DNA of 64,000 nucleotides from Trichobilharzia szidati (GCA_944472155.2 OX235277.1:26732804-26796803); one strand, 5' to 3'; counted from the first letter of the stretch, positions 1 through 11,930 are shown. The notes: generated from the sequence alone by a model not told the origin. Numbers and translations are program-made.

Positions 1-19
1 GTGTGTATGCACTGATTAA

Positions 20-160
20 GATTCCCACACTCGGATGAAACAGCTGCCCAGTACTCCCTGTTGGATTTCCCACTGGTTCTCTAACTGATGTCGTCTGATG
101 CTGAAATTCTCCAGCCAGTCAGATTAGAAAACAGTTGACTAAACCTGAGATCACTGATTG
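20..160 (+). repeat. SINE III partial copy
   Basis: Body portion of the SINE III family that recurs throughout the window. It has the shared words GATGAAACAGCTGCCCAGTA and GGTTCTCTAACTGATGTC. The tRNA-like head is absent, cut off by the window edge or lost. Confidence 0.7.
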
Positions 161-545
161 CATTTTTCTTGTGATCATTCTTCTTCCGAATTCAATATAA
201 AATTGTCATCCAAATAAATTGTGTTTTTCTTTATTTTTATTCCAATTGTAACATAAATATTCAAGCATTTAACTTTGAAGTTTCAGTCGCAGTAGTTTTG
301 TTTAGCCAAGGGGTGAGTTTATTAACCTCATACACAACTATTTCTCTGACTACCGCCTGAGTAATGTTTAGGAGTACGCTGGTAGGAGGAAATAGAATCT
401 AGACCACATGAGACGTGGTAAGTGAGAATTCTTCTATTGAACCAGCAACGTACATCTAAAATAGAGCCCACGATCCCACTATTGATCAAACTCAGGAACT
501 TCAGGTTACAAGACCATGCTCTCTTGCCATTCCGTCAATCTGGAC
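161..545. other. No recognisable gene
   Basis: AT-rich stretch between two repeats. No coding pattern, splice frame or family match seen on either strand. Confidence 0.5.
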
Positions 546-549
546 AGAA

Positions 550-725
550 TTCAATACCTCGCAAATTCCAACTTTATCAAACTATGATGTAACGCTACCC
601 TCATTAATACCTTCGATGAGCATCCATTTTACCATGAAACGATAGACCCCATTGGTCACAGCTTCTCCGTACAGCTTAATGACATTTATCCAATAATCAA
701 TAATGGACCAGAGATTTATATTTAG
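550..725 (+). repeat. Interspersed repeat R5, copy 1
   Basis: Matches 23840-24000 in the same orientation and 33800-33985 inverted. Shared words include TAGACCCCATTGGTCAC and a common end near ATTTAGATT. No coding content. The class is unknown; it may be part of a larger retroelement or a SINE body. Confidence 0.55.
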
Positions 726-892
726 ATTATGGTCAAGTTACCTGAAGGTCCTTGGTCGTGGGCACGTAGTGTTGAAGGATCCCTAATAGATCGAAACAAC
801 CGTCTATTTCTCCCTGATGCTTTTCGATCAGCTGATTTTGATTTTTCACAAAATCCAAATCCCAATGAACCCCATGATCTTATATCATCATT

Positions 893-2290
893 ACCATTTA
901 TTATTATCCCCTTGGTTTCCAAATGGAATATAGGACTTCAACAACACATCTCCACATTCTTCTATTCTCTGTTGTACTCTTTACCTGAGTCCACGATTTA
1001 CCATAATCTCTATTTTCCTTCATGTCACCCGCATACCGACGATGCACTCATCGTTTCACATTAGGATTCCACTCCAGCACTGTCCTACATTGCGCGTGAT
1101 GTCATTCAGCCTTTTCCTCAACCTATGCCCAGTCCATCTCCATTTTCTCCCATATATTTGTTGAGCAATCGGCTCTTGGTTGTTTTCTTCTCAGCCAGAA
1201 TTTCCTGTTACATATTCTTTCTGGCCATTTGATCTTCACTATGAAGCCAGCGAAGTGAGCAGCTGTTGATGAAAGTCTGCCATCCGTTGGAAATCCTTTT
1301 TGTGACGAGCAGTGCAAGTTTCTGACTCATATAGAAGAACTAACTTCACACTAGTGTTGAAAACCCGAATCTTCTTCTTTACACTGAGTGCAGAAGATTT
1401 CCAAACTGGTTTCAGATTGGTTACAGGATTTCATCATGAGCTGACATCAGTTAGAGAACCCCTGAAAAACGTGTGAGTGCTAGATGGCTGTTTCATCCTA
1501 GTTTGGGACGCCGCTTCATCAGTACGCACCCAACGGGGTTCGAACCTAGGACTTTCTGGTTACAAGGCTAGCGAGCTCGTAGACCATTAAGCCACTGGGA
1601 CCCTATCCAACGGCCAGTTCGTGAATTCCAACTTCTGCCAATTCATGACTTAGCGCAAACGCGAGCCAATGTCTTCGGCGAGTATTTGTCCTCACACTCA
1701 ATCTGCTGCATCCTGCTGGTCATGGCTTCCCACTAGAATCCCAGGTCACTGACTGGATAGGACCAGTCGCCAATGATCATCTCATCGATATTCAAATATT
1801 GGTTTGCAGGGATTTGATTGATTGTTTACAGGATTGATGAAGGCATATCTTGCTTTTCTGATTCTGGCTAGCTGGCTTTGACGTCTTCATCCTTTTCGAC
1901 TGCATGTGCTGGAAACCGTACTTCCTGGTGAGAAAAGTGAAGGAAGTAACGTGCATCAAATCTCTTCCGTTGATGGTGATTAGCGCTGGTTGTTGCTGCT
2001 GTTGCTTTTGGTTGGTTGGTCGGTCATCTTCATCACCCCTGCTTTTTCTATGTTAATCTGGAGTCCTATCTTCGCTGCCTGCGCGCTTCTTCAACCAGTT
2101 TGTTGGTTTTCGCCAGCCTGAAATATTTTGGAACCTGCGCGACAGTGAACCTAAATCATCCACATGCGAAACCCAGATCTTCTAGAGTCTTCTTATCGGT
2201 CAATTCAACGTACTCCTGTCGTCTCACTCTCAACGCACAGTCCGACGCATAATCCAGTCCACCACAATTAAGAATATCATTAGTGATATG
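893..2290 (-). mobile_element. RTE-clade LINE 3' half, decayed, interrupted by a SINE
   Basis: On the minus strand this carries the region after the RT palm and the C-terminal domain of the RTE family seen better at 7349-8245 and 24640-25941. It ends with the family tail (a CCTATRTTCCA-type word followed by ATAATAATAAATGG). Multiple frameshifts and stops are present. A SINE III copy at 1431-1819 splits the element and is flanked by a 16-base duplication. RTE elements encode an apurinic-type endonuclease and a reverse transcriptase; only the tail half of the RT polypeptide survives here. Confidence 0.75.
1431..1819 (-). mobile_element. SINE III inserted into RTE LINE
   Basis: tRNA-like head on the minus strand: A-box-like TGGCTTAATGG and B-box GGTTCGAACCCC, about 60 bases apart. 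The insertion is flanked by GATTGGTTACAGGATT at 1415-1430 and GATTGTTTACAGGATT at 1820-1835. This is a 16-base target duplication with one mismatch, as expected for LINE-mobilised SINEs. Confidence 0.8.
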
Positions 2291-3325
2291 AGAGATACAA
2301 ATATGCAGACCACAGCTGCGTCACAAATATCCTGTGTGCAACCTTAGCGTCGAATTATAAGAATCTTCGAATTTTAACAGAATCCATATAATTATAATGA
2401 AATCAGTAATGGCTTCACAAATATTTAGGGAGTATTTTAAACTGTTTAGATAACTAAAAAGTAGTTAGATATTTAAACAAAAGGAATGTTGCATGGGAGA
2501 AACAAACAAAAAAATTATAGTTTTTAATCTGATTTTATGGTTTTAAGTGGGAGGTATAATTTTGTTTTTCATCAGTTTTATTTCCTGAAAAAGAAACAGA
2601 TAATTCGCAAATCGATTGATAGTTTTTATTTTTAGCTTCATTTACATTTCCCGTTAATGGCCTAGTAGATAAGGCTTTTATGTATGAAATGATGATGGGT
2701 GCTGAGTTGGAATGATGGTTGATAGCAACACTCCATGTCACAATAAGGTTGCAGGTAGGAGTCATTTAACGAGTCGTACATTCTGTAGGATTCCACTAGT
2801 GAAATAAGAACAAATGATTCGGTGAAGAGTCTCATTTTTTTGGCGAATTCACTGAAAACTGTCCTTGTTGACATGTCTGCATAGGTATTTTTGATGTTAC
2901 TATCGACCAAAACTAACAATTATTATTCTGTTTGTTAACACATTTAAAAACTCTTGTTTTCTCTGTCATATATATACACACCTATCCGCCTAATTTCGCC
3001 TGTTTTTCGCCTCTAATCTAAGAAATAAATTTACATTTTGTGATTATCGTGCATTTATTTCCTGCTTAGTATAGCCTGTGCTTTGTGAAGTTTGAGCTGT
3101 CATTGATTGATATCTCTTTAGGCTTATCAATGAATTTGGCATTTATCAAAGTTTTTTAAAAACTGTCTTTTTCAACCTCGCTATCAGATGTTTTAGTTGT
3201 TATTAAAAACAGTAATAAGCTCTTTTTCCGACAGTCCATTTTTCCTGTAGCACTCGTATGCTGATGGCATTTTCGTATTGATATAAGACTAAAGCTGCGA
3301 GATGCTATTAGAACAGTTAAATATA
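2291..3325. other. No recognisable gene
   Basis: AT-rich. The stretch 2650-2720 has a weak resemblance to the tRNA-like head of the Sm-alpha-like SINE (a GGCCTAGTAGATAAGGC word). The short open frames here look like chance. Confidence 0.5.
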
Positions 3326-3329
3326 ATGG

Positions 3330-4515
3330 AGAAGATTTGTAGCTCAGGGGGATGATTTTTATGTGATTGTGTTCTCTGAGCTGGATAGTTTATACTTGCG
3401 AAGCTTTCATCGCCCTACTAGACAACATCCTCCTTCAGTGCATACTTCAATTTGAAGTGAACTTTTAGATTTCTCCACGAGTTTATTAATCATCTCTCCT
3501 GGTGACCTTGAAAGTGACTGATTGTTTACGTATGTTTTCCCACCCTTTAGGCTACTTGTAATGGGACTGATTGTTTCCTTGACCTGAAGTTTAACCCTTT
3601 GTGTGTGAGATTTCCTTCTTATCAATTGGTATATTTTGTAAATCTCGATGTGTCTATCGATTGATGATTCCCTGGAATACCAGGCTTCTAAAAATTCTCT
3701 AGCATTCTTGGAGTTTCCTCTGTCTAATATTTGAACGTTGTCCCAGTCGAATTGATGTCCGTGGTTGTCTGTATGTAGCGAGTGAAATAAGGGAGTGGAT
3801 GTCATGTCTTTTGACGGCTAGCTTCATAGATACGAAGACAAAGGGGACGTCCAGTTTGGCCAATGCTGTGTTTTTCGCAGTTGTTACAATTTACCTTGTA
3901 GATGATGCTGGTTTTATCTTCTTTCGTTTTTGAGTATTTTGTTTGACACAGGCTCAGCTGAGTGAAGTGATTTTACTGGTTTGTGTGCGACATCAATTCT
4001 AAATGGTTCGAAGAGTCTTGCAGTGATTTCTGAGATGATAGAGCGATTTTATTTGTGCCTTCCTTGGGGACCTGTGATTTGGTAGGTTGGCTTGGGGATA
4101 GATGTCTCTTGATGAAATTCTGTGGAGATCCATTCTTTTGGAAGACGTCCATGAGATATCTTTCTTCAAATTTCCTTAAGGTGGGAGCGCTGCAATGAGT
4201 TCTGGCCCTCTTGAATAGTGTTTGTATACAATTCCTTTTGTGTATTATTGGATTGTTGCTGTTGCAATACAGTATTCGGTGCATGTGAGTTGATTTTCTA
4301 TAAACTTGAGTTTCTAATTCTCCTGTAGTTGTTCGCTTGACTAAAACGTCCAAAAATGGGATTTTGTTCTCGGATTTCTCTTCTCTTGTGAATTTGATGT
4401 CATTGAAGATGTTGTTTATTAAGTTGTGGGTTTTATCCAACTCGTTTCTTTTGATTATTACAAATGTGTCAGTGTTTGTCAGCGCATTTAATTTGTATTG
4501 CTCACAATCCACTAG
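3330..4515 (-). mobile_element. Penelope-like element, family A relative, 5'-truncated
   Basis: On the minus strand, 4512-3973 reads as the end of the PLE reverse transcriptase and the linker: TFVIIKR just after the position of the lost catalytic YVDD, then PFLDVLVKRT and TQVYRKSTH. A frameshift follows, then a GIY-YIG endonuclease at about 3900-3407 with IYKVNCNNCEKHSIGQTGR and the C-terminal block REFLEAWYS. The Tyr of the usual YIG is Ser here, so the nuclease is probably dead. The 3' end carries the family word GAAGATTTGTAGCTCAG (3332-3348), also seen at 14212 and in the duplicated locus at 46.5 and 54.4 kb. Confidence 0.85.
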
Positions 4516-4519
4516 GTCG

Positions 4520-4800
4520 TATCACCACTCACATCATTCTATTTTCTCATATAGAATATCTAACCCCTTGAATTTTTTGACAATTTGTCTTTATACTCTT
4601 CAAACCGATAATGTTTTCTGACAGGGTAGGCGGTTGAAAAATGAGTTAGGAGTGTTAAAACCAAAATATTACAACATTACCCCATGAAGACTTTAACTGT
4701 TGGTTTGAGCTGCATTTAAAGCCGCAAGCGTCTTGGTTAAGATATTCGGGATGATAAGAAGCAATGTTTAGAGATTGTTGATGACATGGCCTGAAACCTT
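4520..4800. other. No recognisable gene
   Basis: Short unique-looking stretch between a PLE and the Sm-alpha-like pair. Confidence 0.45.
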
Positions 4801-4814
4801 TCTTGATGGTTAAT

Positions 4815-5205
4815 TGAATTTTAGGTTTTCTCGTCGACTGATTGGACCGAAGTGCTCGGTCTCAGGCTGATATGCCGGCTTCTTGTGCAGATGCTTCGGC
4901 AATGTCTGGGCATGTAATTAGAAGTTAACTTGGTGGATGGTGACTACCAGTGAAATCCAGGATGCGCATTTCGTCCAATTTGGGACTCGTCCGCCACCTG
5001 GATATACCTGCATTCCCCAGTAAGTGATGGTGTTCCTTTCGAGGCTCGAACCCAGTGCCCATAGTTTCAAAGACGCTTTGGTGTTTGAAACTATGGGCAC
5101 TGGGTTCGAGCCTCGAAGGGAACATCATCACTCACTAGGAAATGCAGGCATATCCAGTTGATGAGTTCGAAATAGGACGTAATTCGCATCCTGGATTCTT
5201 GATGT
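4815..5205. mobile_element. Sm-alpha-like SINE, head-to-head pair with hammerhead-like ends
   Basis: The plus-strand 5' part (ATTGGACCGAAGTGCTCGGT) is followed by two copies facing each other. One is on the minus strand (about 5071 down to 4954) and one on the plus strand (5084-5197), with a 12-base spacer. Each has the tRNA B-box-like GGTTCGAGCCTC. The ribozyme-like ends are degenerate. The minus copy reads GTGGCGGACGA where CTGATGA is needed. The plus copy reads TTGATGA, and GTAA in place of GAAA. Sm-alpha elements of schistosomes carry type I hammerheads; these two are probably inactive. Confidence 0.75.
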
Positions 5206-5659
5206 TGCTGATGTATTCATTCTCTGTGTGACCTTCAAGATTCACTTAAACCTCACTAATTATCGTTTAAGTGTTATTCCTCCCTTATTGTTTGGTTTCA
5301 GTCTTCTTAACTCCTCTGAACTTAAGTGTACTTTTAGAAGGTGCGCTTAGTACAGAACTTAATCACCTCATTAGATAAAATATTATTCCATCTTTATTTC
5401 CACTTTCTGCACTTTGAGTGTGGTGAAGAGATTCAGGCTATAGAATGTTCTCTATTGTTGTCGTCTTTACGGGTTTGGGTTGCTGTTCTCACTGTCAACT
5501 TTCCTTGTTTTCCTTGCTTACCGTTCGCTACTAAACTAGGCAAGGTTTAGCGATTTATCTCCCGGAAATCAACCCAGACCTCCTCCTTGACTGACAAACG
5601 TTCTACTGCTGGACTACCCAAGCTTCAGTTTACTGCTGATAATTGTACCTCTCAAGTTA

Positions 5660-5820
5660 GATCAGGAAATTAGATCAGTTAGAGAACCATTGAATAGCAG
5701 GGGTTTCTGTGAGGTGTTTCATCTTAGTTTGAAAAACGCCCCAGCAATACACACCTGGAATCGAACTCAGAACCTCTGAATAACCAGGTAAGCTATTGAG
5801 AAACCATCTCCGGTGTACAT
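5660..5820 (-). repeat. SINE III partial copy
   Basis: The word GTTAGAGAACCATTGAA is followed by a degenerate tRNA-like head read on the minus strand. The copy is diverged and truncated. Confidence 0.6.
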
Positions 5821-5924
5821 TCTTTACACTAATTCCAGTTATTGTGATGACATTTTGTTTAGTAACGGCTACATTTAAAACTGTGATTCAATACTTTGAT
5901 AGGAGACCAACTAGTGTCATGTGT

Positions 5925-6275
5925 CTGGTCCTTTGTTTGTTTAGTGCAGACTGAATTCTATCAGTCAGCCAAGTTTGCAATATGGCCACCATTGTAGGTA
6001 GATCTCGCCGTCATGGTGCACATTGATTTGGTAATATTAGATAGTTGGAGGCAATTGGCCACAGGAAGCCTTGACTAGACCTTGGTTTCGTGCTAGTTGG
6101 AACTCACCAGTCAGCAAGGCGTATCTGCAGTCACCTCGATGGATCTCATGTCCCTTCTGACATTCAAACCTGCTTCACCCAGTGCTGGCTGTAGTCAGAG
6201 ACGTTACCACTGAGCTATTCGGGCTCGTGACTGACCTCACGTAGGACTGTATTAGATACTTTGATTGCATGTTAG
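5925..6275 (-). mobile_element. SINE II copy
   Basis: tRNA-like head on the minus strand: A-box TAGCTCAGTGG near 6215 and a diverged B-box near 6170. The body contains the family mark CTGATAGAATTCAGTCTGCAC near 5960. The tail CCTTTGTTTGTTTAGTGCAG is shared with the copy at 11.5 kb. Polymerase III-type SINE by its promoter boxes. Confidence 0.75.
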
Positions 6276-6279
6276 TTCC

Positions 6280-7215
6280 TTCAAGATTGCCAACAAGCAC
6301 AAAACGTAGGTCTGAGGCTTCCTGGTAATTGCCTGCAACCATCTTATTGAATCACTCGATCTCTGGTTAGCATGCATCTTTACGATTCAACTAATATTAG
6401 ATACCGATGATACTGATTAAGGAGATTTCTGGTTGAGAATATAAGGGGAAATTAACTAACCTTTGATTAATTCTTCTTTGAAATTGATACCAACTGGAGA
6501 ATGATTCAAAAGTATGACGTATTAGACTGCTGTTTCGTCATGACTTAATACGATTCATAAGTACCTAACCATTAACCAGTACTTAGTTAAGGAGTATTCA
6601 GGGGAACGTAGGCTGAAAAATATAATAAACTTTTGTCACCTCTGATGTTATTGTGTCACAAGACAGGAAAGGCTTGTTTTGAGAAACTTTCATCGTTTAT
6701 TTATTTTTTTCTGGGGAGAACATTTTCAATGTCAACTTCAGCGCATGAAATGATCCTTGACAATTCTCCCACAGATATCATTGTGAATGCATCCACTTGT
6801 ATTGACATTGATGATTCCAGCCTACACATAGAAGATGTTTTTGAAGTCACCGCGAGAATTACTTGAATCTCTTGGAGAAGTTACCGCTCACAAAATGACA
6901 TGATGTCTCCACTTAATACTCTGTAAATTATAAAACCCAAAAGGAAAAGAAAAGGAATACCGACATCATTTATTAAAAAAAGAGACCATATGAACCGCGA
7001 AAAATATTTTATCGGCTAAAAACGTCAATAACTACCGACATCATTTTCAGTGTGATAACTTAAAAATCTCAGAAAAATGGAAACACAAAGAATGCCTGAG
7101 AATTCTTATAGGAATAGAAATGAATTCGTGATAAATAGATATATATGGATTTAAATCAAATCGGTATAAGATCTTCTCGAATGGATTTTCAGGGATTTGA
7201 TTGGTTTCAGATCTA
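6280..7215. other. No recognisable gene
   Basis: AT-rich. An open frame at 6633-6866 (77 codons) has no recognisable motif, splice context or conservation. I do not call it. Confidence 0.5.
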
Positions 7216-7219
7216 GTCA

Positions 7220-7345
7220 CAAGCTGACAGCAATTATAGAACTACTGGAAAACGAAGGAGTACGGAACGGCTCTCTCATCCTAGTCTATAACTCCTCAAA
7301 AGGAAGTTTCTAGGTTGGAGTCCTGATGAATGCGTACCATCGAGG
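7220..7345 (-). repeat. SINE III, very diverged fragment
   Basis: Weak but colinear match to SINE III (AGAACTACTGGAAAAC, then a CATCCTAGT word). It directly abuts the trinucleotide tail of the RTE element. Confidence 0.4.
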
Positions 7346-7348
7346 TGT

Positions 7349-8245
7349 TATTATTATTATTGTTCCCTTGAGTTCCTAGTGGAACATAGGGCTTAAACTG
7401 CACGTCTCCACTTGCTTCTGTCTTCTGCTGTACTTTTCACTTGCATCCATGTTAGTCCATACTGTTTCAAATCCTCTTCACACGATCTCCTCCATGTCAC
7501 CATTGGACGTCCCACTCACCACTTCCCTTTCGGGTTCCACTCGAGCAATGGCGTGACGCGCGATGTCACCCAACGGCCTCCTCAGGGAGTGTCCAATCCA
7601 TCTCCACTTTCTCCTGCATATTTGTTGGGCGACTGGTTCTTGTTTTGTTTCTTCCCATAGTTTCTTGTTGGTGATTCTTTCCGGCGGCCATCTGATCTTC
7701 AGTATAGAGGCAGCGAAGACAGTTGTTGATAAAGGTCTGCAACAGGCTGTTGGAAATATTCTTGATGACCCGCCAAGTTTCTGATCCGTATAGAAGAACT
7801 GACTGACTTGACGTTTGTATTGAAAATCCGAATTTTGTTGTTGATGCAGGCTGAGTGACGAAGATTTCCAGATTAGTTTCAGGTTGATGAATGTGTTTCT
7901 CGACTTCCCGATTCTCGATTTGATATCCTCGTCCGTTCCTCCTGTAGTTGAGACAATGCTCCTTAGATAAGTGAATGAAGTAACCTCTTTCAAATCCCTT
8001 CCGTTGATGGTGATTGACGCTGGATGTTGCTGTTGTTGTTGTTGTTGGTTGGTTATTTTCATAACCGTCGTCTTGTCCATGTTCACGTGGAGTTCTGTCT
8101 TTGCTGCTTCTTCGACCAGTTTGTCGGTTTTCGCTTGTAAGTCTTCGATTTTGTGTGACATCAAACATAAATCATCCGCGAAATCCAGGTCTTCTAGGTT
8201 GTTCACGTCGGTCCAGGATATCCCTGTCTTCTCATTAGCTAGGAT
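7349..8245 (-). mobile_element. RTE-clade LINE, C-terminal half
   Basis: The minus-strand frame from 8206 reads NLEDLDFADDLCLMSHKIE, so the FADD catalytic box of the RT is intact. A thumb-like segment with KTTVMKI, a Gln run (QQQQQQQ), then INGRDLKEVTSFTYL follow. A frameshift within the next 250 bases moves the YGSETWR block into another frame. The 3' end is the word CCCTATGTTCCACTAGGAAC and an (ATT)n tail, typical of RTE elements. It is 5'-truncated just before FADD. RTE proteins copy their own RNA at nicked target DNA in the nucleus; this copy cannot. Confidence 0.85.
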
Positions 8246-8249
8246 GAAA

Positions 8250-8620
8250 TAACTGTCTGGTACTCTGTGATTTTCTAACAGTTCTTGAATATCAGATCAA
8301 CGAGAGAAGTGGATACAATCATAATGAAGGTAACAGCACAGAGAAATATTCTATCTCCGGAGAATTATGGCTTGCTACTGGAAATGTTGTCCGGAGTACC
8401 TAATAAAAAAAATTGAGATAATCGTGAAGCGGCTGACTAATTTAGTGGATTATCAATGCAGCTAGGGATATGATTTCCATTGGGCTAGTTATTCCAGGCT
8501 ATGAAATATGACATCTTGAAAATAAAGCAATACGACGTCATCAGCAATCCACTCACTTGCTTACCCATGCAGCTGACAACGAGCCAGGTGGCTGGTGATT
8601 CAAACCTTGATAAGTGGAAC
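8250..8620. other. No recognisable gene
   Basis: Spacer between the truncated RTE and the inverted-repeat element; no coding signal seen. Confidence 0.45.
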
Positions 8621-8625
8621 TAGGT

Positions 8626-9601
8626 CCATTTTAGGTAAGATTTTATTTTGATAAACCACACAGTGTTTGTTATACAGTAATGTTAACTGATGACCACGTT
8701 TCGAGCACAAATTATTACCGCTCATAATCATATCAAGACAATACTCACACAATGTTTTTACTTCATTTATATACATTTGAATAAAAACCGATGTAGGATA
8801 ATGTACATTCAGAAATAATAATATGAGACAAGCTCTGTAGGCTAAAAGACCCGGTGGACCCAATTAAACAAAATAATATAATTTACAAAATACCTTGTAA
8901 TGACTATGAGTGACGACAACTCCATCGGTCAGTCAAACTAGTAGATCAGGAGTAGTGAGATTATCAGAACATAAGAATTAAGCTAAAGTTAGGATGATTG
9001 ATCCTACGAAGATAAGTAATTAAGGCAAAAGGTCAGCGGTTGTACTGCATGCATCGACACACAATGACACAACAGAGTGGGAGAGGGTTAAAATTCTGAG
9101 AAGTAATATAGGTAGGTGGAGAGATAGAGATCGATAACTGAATCCTGCTTGGTTCATCCAGTCTACACCTAACAAATGAGCCATAGAAGTGACTAAGCGC
9201 AAATACCATAGATATAGAAGATATTATAACCACCAGTCAAGTCAGAGGAGGATAATAAATAATCTTAAAATTCTATTTCAATTCACTTACATCATACCAT
9301 TCTAACAAGTTACTTATTGTGACTATAAAAACACTCGTCTTATTTCCCATCTGATTGTATTTGATTGATAACACTAATATTATTATTTCTGAATGTACAT
9401 TATCACATATTGATTTTTATTCAAATGTCTAATCATCAATTTCACTCATGTATATAAATGAAGGAAGAGAGTTGTGTGAGTGACTAGTGTCTTGATATGA
9501 TTATGAGCAGTAATAGTTTGTGCTCGAAACATAGTCATCAGTTAATATTACTGTATAACACCACTGTGCCATTTATCAAAATAAAATCTTATCCATAATG
9601 G
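8626..9601. mobile_element. Element with about 200-base terminal inverted repeats
   Basis: Left arm about 8626-8824 and right arm about 9377-9601 are inverted copies. Outer ends read CCATTTTAGGTAAGATTT and the inverse of CCATTATGGATAAGATTT. The roughly 550-base interior has no long frame. A second, one-armed copy with the same interior lies at 12433-12960, and arm-only sequence forms the palindrome at 11722-11930. It could be a non-autonomous DNA transposon, or a retroelement terminal repeat in inverted form like the PLEs nearby. Confidence 0.6.
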
Positions 9602-9639
9602 AGTTTTACTCTACCACTAGTACCCAAGTTTTATACTTA

Positions 9640-10195
9640 TATCAGTAAGTGGAGCTATGGTTCGAACCTGTGACCCAATGTTTAGTAATCAAGTGCCTCG
9701 AGCTCGAGCTGCTTTCGCCAACTTACGCCATCTCTGGTGTAGGCGTGACATACGACTATCAACCAAGGGACGTGTGTACTGCTCAGCAGTTCGCTCCATC
9801 CTTCTCTATGGCTCTGAAACATGGCCAATACGAGTTGAAGACATGAAAAGGTTGTCTGTTTTTGACCACAGATGTCTACGATCTCTTTCTGACGTTAAGT
9901 GGCATAATAAGGTAAGTAATGTTGACGTTAGGCGTAGAGTGTTGGGCAAAGAGGGAAAATCAATCGATGAGGCTATAAAGTTACATAGATTGAGATGGCT
10001 AGGTCACGTACTGCGCATGCCTAACCATCGCCTCCCCCGACGGGCATTACTAGCTGATATAGGTGCAGGTTGGAAAAGAGTAAGTGGTGGCCAAACAAAA
10101 ACATGGCATCAATCCATGAAATCCTTGACAGTTAAACTGAGTCAGGTAAGGAGGGAGATGCAGACTTCCGGGTTGGGGCCCTCGGGACTCTAAGG
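9640..10195 (+). mobile_element. Non-LTR retrotransposon (LINE-2 of this window), C-terminal fragment
   Basis: The frame 9657-10193 (178 residues) reads the C-terminal domain of a LINE polyprotein: SILLYGSETWPIRVEDMKRL, then [22 protein letters not shown], then [19 protein letters not shown] and [10 protein letters not shown]. This block follows the RT in several LINE clades, including RTE-like and CR1-like ones. No catalytic residues are retained. Another copy of the lineage lies at 32515-33130. The frame is open to its stop, so this is one of the younger LINE fragments, but the RT and endonuclease are missing. Confidence 0.8.
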
Positions 10196-10199
10196 ATCA

Positions 10200-10815
10200 A
10201 TGACTGGAGAGAATAGAGAGAATGTGTTTTTTTAAACACACATATTGATGTAATATGATTTAAGTTGAACATGACAAAAATGGAAACACGTCTTATTCTT
10301 CTTGTTACTCAATTAATAATGAACACATAACAGTGTTAATGAGAGTTGAGTAAAAAAGGAGAAGTATTCTCTGTCCTAAAACTTACAAACTTTGATCTAC
10401 GAATTCCACCATCTTTTCGCCCCTACCCCACTATTTTACTCCTGTTAATCTCCGTTCATTTTCCACTTCTGTATTTACCTGAGAATCATTATCAATACTG
10501 TTTGTGTTATTTTGTTACAGTTTTCACTTGAATTTGAAAAACAGTTTACTAAGAAGTATCCTTGTATTGAAATAATACTTATTCACGCATAAAATCATCT
10601 GTACATGGTTATATATAACGACTGCTGGTGTCTAAGTACCTTTCAGCAGCAGTATGCAACAAGTACACTGACACAGAACAATCAATTTAAAAATTAAAAA
10701 GACACTAATTCTTCACAAATACTAACATGTATGATATAGTTCTCAAGCATTTTCTGTGAGTCATCTTGAGAAAATTAACTTCTCAATAACTAAGTCAGAA
10801 AGTACTTGCTTAATT
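10200..10815. other. No recognisable gene
   Basis: AT-rich, with only short chance frames; nothing recognised. Confidence 0.5.
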
Positions 10816-10824
10816 GGTTGGAGG

Positions 10825-11070
10825 ACATCAGTTAGAGAGCCATTGGAAAACCAGCTGTGAGTACTGGACAGATGTTTCGTCCTAGTTCGGGATTCTTCAT
10901 CAGTATGCACCCACTTTGTAACCAGAAGCTTCTGGGTTCAAACCCCTACGGTGGGTGTGTACTGCTGAAGCGGCGTCCCAAACTAGATTGACGAAACAGC
11001 TGTCCAGTTGATTTTCCAATGGTCCTCTAACCAATGTCAGCTCATGACGAAATCCTGCAACCATTCAAAC
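10825..11070. mobile_element. SINE III head-to-head fold-back pair
   Basis: The minus-oriented body (TCAGTTAGAGAGCCATTGG, then CTGGACAGATGTTTCGTCC) runs into a plus-oriented copy (GACGAAACAGCTGTCCAG, then CCAATGGTCCTCTAACC). The centre is near 10925. Only the central copy keeps a B-box-like GGTTCAAACCCC. Confidence 0.7.
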
Positions 11071-11254
11071 CAAATCCTAACAAAAACCAAAACTTTAAAA
11101 TACTTAGTTAAGTAATTAATTAATTAGTGAGTAGTTAGTTAGTTAATTAGTTAGCTAGTTTGGTTTATTTTTTTCGTTTTTATCTATGTTACCTGCTCGC
11201 TAGTCATTTTGAGAGTTATTTCATGATAAATTTCAAAATCTATACGAGTGTATT

Positions 11255-11680
11255 CCATGGTTGGAAACAATCGGCTACAGGAAGACTTCCATCTAGGTTT
11301 TCTGCTAGTTGGCACTCACCAGTCAGCAAGGCGTATCTGCAGTCACCTTGAAGGAACTCATGTTCGTCCTGAGATTCGAACCTGCGACACCCAGTGCTGC
11401 TTGCAATCAGAGATGCTACCACTGAGCTATTCGAGGTCGTGATTGATCTGGTGTAGGACTGTTTTAGATACTTCGATTGGACACTAGTAAATAGTGTGAT
11501 GTGTCTAGTCCTTTGTTTGTTTGGTGCAGACTGAATTTTATCTAAGAAGGGACATGAGTTACTTCAAGGTGACTGCAGATACGCCTTACTGACTAGTGAG
11601 TTCCAGCTAGCACGAAACGTAGGTCTGAGGCCTCCTGTGGTCGATTGCCTCAAACCACTTAATATTATCAAATCAATGGG
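11255..11680. mobile_element. SINE II inverted pair
   Basis: A minus-strand SINE II (head with TAGCTCAGTGG near 11420, body AGTGCAGACTGAATTTTATC near 11525) abuts a plus-strand body fragment from 11548 (AAGGGACATGAGTTACTTC to CCTCCTGTGGTCGATTGCC). Together they can fold back on each other. Confidence 0.7.
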
Positions 11681-11721
11681 CAATGTGATGATGAGCTTGG
11701 GCACTGTGGTAGAGTATAACT

Positions 11722-11930
11722 CCATTATAGAAAAGATTTCATTTTGATAAATCACACAGTTTTATACAGTTATATTACCTGATGACGTTTCGAGCACAAA
11801 CAATTGCTCATAATCATATCATATCGTATCACCTTGATAAGATTATGTGCAATAGTTTGTGCTCGAAACGTCATCAGGTAATATAACTGTATAAAACTGT
11901 GTGATTTATCAAAATAAAATCTTATCCATA
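11722..11930. repeat. Palindrome of the 8.6-9.6 kb element's arms
   Basis: Left arm about 11722-11816, right arm about 11834-11930, loop about 17 bases. Both arms carry GTGCTCGAAACGTCATCAGG (left inverted). This is arm sequence of the element at 8626-9601 without its interior. Confidence 0.75.

Noticed and set aside
6633..6866. 77-codon open frame
   Set aside because: No domain, no splice context, no relative elsewhere; length is unremarkable for AT-rich DNA.
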